Source: Tannerella sp.
GTDB lineage: Bacteria > Bacteroidota > Bacteroidia > Bacteroidales > Tannerellaceae
Reading direction: 5' to 3'
NCBI GenBank assembly: GCA_031283915.1
Contig: JAITAY010000313.1
Coordinates: forward strand, 1-9,880
DNA: 9,880 nucleotides
Part shown: piece after piece, positions 6,363 to 9,880 of the stretch
Layout: each line of letters begins with the position of its first letter
Position numbering within the stretch: position 1 is the stretch's first letter
Position numbers and translations under genes: made by a program
The notes under the pieces: generated by a model
The model's input: the letters and a program-made list of their open reading frames with translations, nothing else
What the model was told of the DNA's origin: nothing
Databases searched by the model: none

Positions 6363-6398
6363 TTTCTGCGCAAAACCTTCCCGCGCGCAGTATATTTC
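6363..6398 (+). repeat. Interspersed palindromic repeat, copy 2
   Basis: The 14 bases CCGCGCGCAGTATA (6381-6394) are the exact reverse complement of 9645-9658 in copy 3, and the surrounding 36 bases match the copy 3 complement at about 30 positions, including CAAAAC (6371-6376). Its left TATAC arm has decayed to CTTCC, but it has gained another dyad: CTGCGC (6366-6371) with GCGCAG (6385-6390). It lies in the gene-free zone upstream of the nuclease gene. Confidence 0.7.
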
Positions 6399-6426
6399 CC
6401 ATCCCTAAGAGACTTCCTTTTCGAGG

Positions 6427-6513
6427 TGCCGGAAAAGAAACTTCTTCATTTCCAAGACCGGACTGGAGTCTTCCAAGCCCGGTTTTGAACCAAGTTTTCT
6501 TGTTTTACCGGAC
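6427..6513. repeat. Short direct repeats within an imperfect dyad marked by four CCGG sites
   Basis: TTCCAAGACCGG (6450-6461) and TTCCAAGCCCGG (6471-6482) are direct repeats with period 21 and one mismatch. CCGG occurs at 6429, 6458, 6479 and 6508, with symmetric spacing 29-21-29, and the two halves are imperfectly complementary (AAGAAACTT on the left, AAGTTTTCTT on the right). An inner CCGGT/ACCGG stem spans 6479-6511. It may be an extragenic repeat element or structured RNA. No protein in this stretch is recognisable. Confidence 0.4.
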
Positions 6514-6546
6514 AGCCATGAAAAAATCATAATTTAGAATATCTTA

Positions 6547-6578
6547 TTTCTTACTGTGAACAATCTGTTTTATATTTG
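6547..6578 (+). promoter_or_regulatory. Promoter of the leader ORF and nuclease transcript
   Basis: TTTC (6547-6550), 20 bases, then TATATTTG (6571-6578). The -7 element matches TAnnTTTG exactly, and the -33 element differs from TTTG in one base. Transcription would start near 6584, giving a leader of about 190 bases before the nuclease start at 6778. Confidence 0.65.
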
Positions 6579-6606
6579 CAGCCAATTTTCATGCATCTGT
6601 TTGGCG

Positions 6607-6620
6607 TTTCAATATTGAAA
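6607..6620. promoter_or_regulatory. Perfect 14-bp palindrome at the start of the leader ORF
   Basis: TTTCAATATTGAAA is a perfect palindrome whose last base is the A of the ATG at 6620. It lies about 25 bases into the predicted transcript. It could be an operator overlapping the initially transcribed region, or it could affect initiation at the small ORF. Confidence 0.4.
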
Positions 6621-6781
6621 TGAAAACCAACCGGATTGAAATTAAAGCCAAAATGAACAGCGTACTTCAGACCCAAACATCCCGCAGGAACGACAGCCGC
6701 AAGCCGGATCCGGCTGACGGTGAGCCGTTGCGGCGGGACGTTGTTGTGTGCGTCTCCCTGTCCTGTCTCCGTAAGCCATGA
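6620..6781 (+). CDS. Small upstream ORF, 53 residues, overlapping the nuclease start
   Basis: ATG at 6620 opens a 53-codon frame ending with TGA at 6779-6781, so its stop overlaps the nuclease start codon as ATGA. The peptide starts MKTNRIEIKAKMNSVLQTQT, is rich in Arg, Lys and Asp in the middle and ends VVVCVSLSCLRKP. I recognise no family. Its own start overlaps the stop of an even smaller frame (ATG at 6591, ten residues, TGA at 6621-6623), again as ATGA. The chained overlaps are the layout expected for translational coupling, but the peptide shows no sign of being a conserved protein, so it may be a leader peptide or chance. Confidence 0.35.
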   Translation: MKTNRIEIKAKMNSVLQTQTSRRNDSRKPDPADGEPLRRDVVVCVSLSCLRKP

Positions 6782-9642
6782 CTCCTTTTCTGCAGCAGAT
6801 AGCGAACGTTTTTTACCGGCATTACGGCGCAGATATTCAGCGCCTGGCGTTTGTCTTCCCGAACCGGCGGGCGGGACTGTTTTTCCGGAAATATCTCTCC
6901 CTGGCGGCCGGAAAACCGATCTTCTCTCCCTCCATTTTAACGATTAGCGAATTGTTTTTCGAGTTGAGCGGCAAACAGCCGGCCGACCGTATCCGGATGC
7001 TCTTTCTGCTCTACCGGATTTATATCCGCCGTAGCGGACGGGATGAGTCGTTCGACAGTTTCGTGTATTGGGGCGAAATGCTGCTCAGTGATTTCGACGA
7101 TATAGACAAATATCTTGTCGATGCTCGCCGGCTGTTTACCAATGTCACGGATTTGCACGACCTTGAAAGGCATTTCGACTATCTGAACGAATCTCAGATT
7201 GCGGCGATCCGTTCCTTCTGGTCTTCCTTCCGGACGGAGAAAGCAGGCGAGGGGCAGCGTTACTTTCTGGAGATTTGGCAACTGCTGTATGACATTTACC
7301 GTGAACTCCGGGAGACGCTTTCGGCGGAGCATACCGGCTATGAAGGCATGATTTTCCGCGAAACCGTTGAACGGATCAGGCAGGACGGTGGGTGTGAACT
7401 TCCTTACCGGAAAATCGTGTTCACGGGGTTGAATGCGCTTACGGTGGTGGAAAGGGAGTTGATGACGCTGCTGCACAAACAGGGCATGGCCGATTTTTAC
7501 TGGGATTACCGTTCGGGCATGGTGACAGATCCCGACAATAAAGCTTCTTTTTTCGTCAGAGACAATTTGAAACGCTTTCCTTCGGAGTTGGCTTTGCCGG
7601 AGGAAGAAGAAACAAAGCCCGAAATAGAACTCATCGGGATTCCTTCGCGCATCGGGCAAACGAAACACCTCTTTCCGCTGTTGAAGGAAATGCTGGGAGA
7701 CAGGCCGGAGATCGGCGCCGAAGAAGCGTTGCGGACAGCCATCGTCCTGCCCGACGAAAAACTGCTGGTGCCGGCGCTGAATGCCATTCCTGAAGAGGTT
7801 ACGCGCATCAACGTGACCCTGGGCTATCCCCTGGCCGGTACGCCTGCATCGGCGTTGGTGGAACTGGTGCTGGCCTTGCAGAAGCATTTGCGGAATACGG
7901 ACGACGGCCTGTGTTTCAATCATCGCGAGACGCTTGGCGTACTGAATCATCCCTATGTGATGTCGGCCTGCCGCGAGGCTGTCACGGATTTAATCCGGGA
8001 GATTGCCCTGCATAACAAAATCTACGTAACGGCAGCGGAAATGAGCCGGACGCCACTGCTTGCCCTGATTTTTTCGCCTGTAAGCGACGCCGGTGCGCTT
8101 TCGGACTACCTCATCGCCATCCTGCAGGAATTGAACCGGACGATGACCGCCCTCCATCCCGAAAAGGAGGAAGAGGCTCCTGCGTGTATGGACGAACTGG
8201 ATCAGGAGTTTGTCTTTCACTGTTTCACGACCGTCAACCGGATAAAAGGGCTGATTGCGGAAGCCGGTATCCGCATGTCGGCAGAGACGTATTTCAGTCT
8301 GCTCAAGCGCGTCATGGATACGGTCACGATTCCCTTCCAGGGCGAACCGCTGTCCGGTTTGCAGGTGATGGGCGTACTCGAAACACGTGTGCTGGATTTC
8401 GACCGCCTGATTATCCTGTCCGTCAACGAAGGCGTGTTTCCTGCCAGGCAATCGTTCAATACATTCATTCCCTTCAACCTGCGACGCGGCTTCGGACTGC
8501 CGGTGCAGGAACATCAGGACAGTCTCCTGGCATACCATTTCTACCGTTTGATTGCCAGGGCTAAACGTGTCACTCTCCTGTACGACACCCGCACGGAAGG
8601 GCTGCAAACGGGGGAAGTCAGCCGGTTTGTACACCAGTTGAAATATCACTATGGCCTGCCTGTCCGCGAAAAAATGACCGTCTATCCGGTCTTGCTCTCC
8701 CGGACGCCGGCGTTGCAGGTCGAAAAGACGGAGGAGGTGCAACGCAAGTTGTCCGCCTGCCTGCAGGGCGGTACAAAAGCGCTTTCCGCCAGCGCGATCA
8801 ATACCTATCTGGACTGTCCGCTGAAGTTCTATTTTGCTTCGGTCGAGGAACTGAAGGAGGATGAGGAAGTTTCGGAAAGCGTCGAAAACAGCATGTTCGG
8901 GAGCATCCTGCACAAGGTGATCGAATGGCTTTACGAGCCTTTTTGCGGAGCGTCGATAACGGCTGACCTGCTGAAATCGGCGGCTGGGGAAACGAACCTG
9001 ACTCGCTTGATTCACCGTGCGTTTGCCGAACTTTTTTTTCATTCAGAGAAGATACATCCGCTGAGCGGACGGCATTACCTGACCGGAGAACTGATCCGCA
9101 AGTACGTCCTGAAAATACTGGAACGTGACCGCCAACTGACGCCTTTTCGTTACCTCCGGTCGGAAAAAAAGATGCAAACGCTGTTTACGCTGACGAACGG
9201 ACAGGTGGTACGCTTGAAAGGCTTCATCGACCGGCTGGACGAAGTCGGCGGAATCGTCCGGATCGTAGATTACAAGACGGGCATGAAAAAAACGCTTGAT
9301 TTCAAGACGGTCGAAAGTCTTTTTGACCCGGCGGACGAGAAACGTCCGCCGGCGATCATGCAGGTGTTCATGTATGCCTGGATGTATGGCGAAACGGAAG
9401 GCATCGTACCGCTTCAACCGACTGTTTACTACATGCGCGACCTCTTCGGCGAATTTAATCCGGCCATCTACATCGGCAAAGAGAAAAAACAGGTGACCGA
9501 TTTTACAGAACACCGTCAAACATTCGAGGACTGTTTGCGGGCTTGCCTGGACAGCCTCTTCCACCCGGACGTCTCCTTCACCCGAACCTCCCTCTCCAGA
9601 ACATGCAGTTACTGTTCCTTTGCCGGGATATGCGGAACCTGA
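6778..9642 (+). CDS. AddB-like PD-(D/E)XK exonuclease with iron-sulfur cysteine set
   Basis: This 954-residue protein matches the Bacteroidetes branch of AddB/RecB-type exodeoxyribonucleases, which act in double-strand break processing and recombination repair. The N-terminus (LAFVFPNRRAGLFFRKYLS, 23-41) sits where AddB has a helicase-like domain, but there is no Walker A GKT/S motif, so helicase activity is not expected. A superfamily 1 helicase-like motif survives at GVLETRVLDFDRLIILSVNE (532-551) followed by GVFPA. The nuclease domain fills about 665-954: LSASAINTYLDCPLKFYF (669-686), GSILHKVIEW (708-717), then Asp818, DYKTG (831-835) with catalytic Asp831 and Lys833, and QVFMY (862-866). 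Cys680 and the terminal Cys943, Cys946 and Cys952 (C-x2-C-x5-C) reproduce the 4Fe-4S pattern of Bacillus AddB. The start is firm, because an in-frame TAA lies at 6772-6774. A partner AddA helicase is not in the window. Confidence 0.9.
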   Translation: MTPFLQQIANVFYRHYGADIQRLAFVFPNRRAGLFFRKYLSLAAGKPIFSPSILTISELFFELSGKQPADRIRMLFLLYRIYIRRSGRDESFDSFVYWGEMLLSDFDDIDKYLVDARRLFTNVTDLHDLERHFDYLNESQIAAIRSFWSSFRTEKAGEGQRYFLEIWQLLYDIYRELRETLSAEHTGYEGMIFRETVERIRQDGGCELPYRKIVFTGLNALTVVERELMTLLHKQGMADFYWDYRSGMVTDPDNKASFFVRDNLKRFPSELALPEEEETKPEIELIGIPSRIGQTKHLFPLLKEMLGDRPEIGAEEALRTAIVLPDEKLLVPALNAIPEEVTRINVTLGYPLAGTPASALVELVLALQKHLRNTDDGLCFNHRETLGVLNHPYVMSACREAVTDLIREIALHNKIYVTAAEMSRTPLLALIFSPVSDAGALSDYLIAILQELNRTMTALHPEKEEEAPACMDELDQEFVFHCFTTVNRIKGLIAEAGIRMSAETYFSLLKRVMDTVTIPFQGEPLSGLQVMGVLETRVLDFDRLIILSVNEGVFPARQSFNTFIPFNLRRGFGLPVQEHQDSLLAYHFYRLIARAKRVTLLYDTRTEGLQTGEVSRFVHQLKYHYGLPVREKMTVYPVLLSRTPALQVEKTEEVQRKLSACLQGGTKALSASAINTYLDCPLKFYFASVEELKEDEEVSESVENSMFGSILHKVIEWLYEPFCGASITADLLKSAAGETNLTRLIHRAFAELFFHSEKIHPLSGRHYLTGELIRKYVLKILERDRQLTPFRYLRSEKKMQTLFTLTNGQVVRLKGFIDRLDEVGGIVRIVDYKTGMKKTLDFKTVESLFDPADEKRPPAIMQVFMYAWMYGETEGIVPLQPTVYYMRDLFGEFNPAIYIGKEKKQVTDFTEHRQTFEDCLRACLDSLFHPDVSFTRTSLSRTCSYCSFAGICGT

Positions 9643-9676
9643 ATTATACTGCGCGCGGTATAGTTTTGTGCATAAA
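9641..9676 (-). repeat. Interspersed palindromic repeat, copy 3, doubling as terminator of the nuclease gene
   Basis: On the plus strand TATACTG (9645-9651), CGCG loop, CGGTATA (9652-9662) forms a seven-pair hairpin (one T-G pair) followed by GTTTTGTG, three bases after the nuclease stop codon. It is therefore a plausible terminator. On the minus strand the element shares 17 identical bases with copy 1 (9672-9656 with 213-229) and 14 with copy 2 (9658-9645 with 6381-6394). Confidence 0.7.
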
Positions 9677-9680
9677 GGGG

Positions 9681-9705
9681 TAGTTAGTAGTTAGTAGTTA
9701 GTAGT
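9681..9705 (+). repeat. Heptanucleotide tandem repeat, TAGTTAG x 3.6
   Basis: Three perfect copies of TAGTTAG (9681-9687, 9688-9694, 9695-9701) are followed by TAGT. The array is bracketed by GGGG (9677-9680) and CCCCC (9706-9710), which could pair and hold the array in a loop. It lies directly after repeat copy 3. Confidence 0.85.
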
Positions 9706-9880
9706 CCCCCAATAAAAGCTTACAGCCCGCCCCAAATAACGGGATCAAAAAGCCCTTCATTACACAAAATAGAATGGATTGTATATAATAACCTGCGTTT
9801 TAGATAAGCGCATCCGGAGAAGGGATTTGATAACGGATAAAAACCTTATTTCTACCTTATTTAAAGAACAAAACAACCTT
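9706..9880. other. Non-coding window end, no gene recognised
   Basis: This AT-rich stretch downstream of the nuclease gene has no convincing ORF, tRNA or strong hairpin on either strand. A minus-strand frame of about 39 codons is open to the window edge and closes at about 9763, but its sequence is not recognisable. CCTTATTT occurs twice near the end (9842-9849 and 9854-9861). Confidence 0.5.

Noticed and set aside
6937..9564. Long minus-strand ORFs (6937-7950, 7990-9042, 9043-9564)
   Set aside because: They lie wholly antisense to the AddB-like nuclease, whose motifs fix the coding strand. Their proteins are rich in His, Gln, Arg and Phe, as expected of reverse-strand shadows.
9759..9793. 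Possible fourth copy of the interspersed repeat
   Set aside because: Only CACAAAA and a GTATA-like AT-rich part agree; ungapped identity to copy 1 is about half, not above what AT-rich DNA gives.
9763..9880. Minus-strand frame open to the window edge, possible gene 3' end
   Set aside because: About 39 codons with no recognisable sequence and no terminator after it; not enough support.
1..9880. CRISPR array, tRNA or rRNA genes
   Set aside because: No regularly spaced repeats with unique spacers and no cloverleaf-like or rRNA sequence were seen on either strand.

Overview
The window looks like chromosomal DNA from a Bacteroidetes bacterium, most likely of the order Bacteroidales. Several promoters match or approach the phylum's special pattern (TTTG, about 20 bases, TAnnTTTG), start codons lack Shine-Dalgarno sequences, and the protein families (a GH3/beta-lactamase fusion, an AddB-like nuclease of about 950 residues) are typical of this group. 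Genus is not decidable from sequence reading alone.

Layout. Bases 1-156 hold the 3' end of a glyceraldehyde-3-phosphate dehydrogenase gene that stops about 25 residues early and runs straight into a terminator. Converging on it is rplS (ribosomal protein L19, minus strand, 452-799), with a terminator and a well-formed promoter. Diverging from rplS is a large secreted GH3-type beta-N-acetylglucosaminidase fused to a serine beta-lactamase-like domain (1039-4029, plus), probably acting on peptidoglycan fragments. A 57-residue two-helix membrane protein (4224-4397, minus) is easily missed because of its size. It is divergent from plsC (4534-5313, plus), an acylglycerol-phosphate acyltransferase of phospholipid synthesis.

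Bases 5314-6546 are a decay zone with no intact gene. It holds remnants of two unrelated transposases (IS630-like and IS5-like, both minus strand), a 125-bp MITE-like inverted-repeat unit between them, and further palindromic repeats. After it comes a promoter, a leader of about 190 bases with small ORFs chained by ATGA overlaps, and a 954-residue AddB-like PD-(D/E)XK nuclease with an apparent iron-sulfur cysteine set (6778-9642). Its stop codon is followed at once by a hairpin terminator, a heptanucleotide tandem repeat and about 175 bases with no recognisable gene.

The genes are mainly separate housekeeping units (translation, envelope turnover, lipid synthesis, DNA repair), not one pathway. 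The most unusual signal is a family of about 35-bp interspersed repeats with a TATAC/GTATA dyad, present three times (212-245, 6363-6398, 9641-9676). I found no CRISPR array, tRNA, rRNA or evident defence or biosynthetic system.
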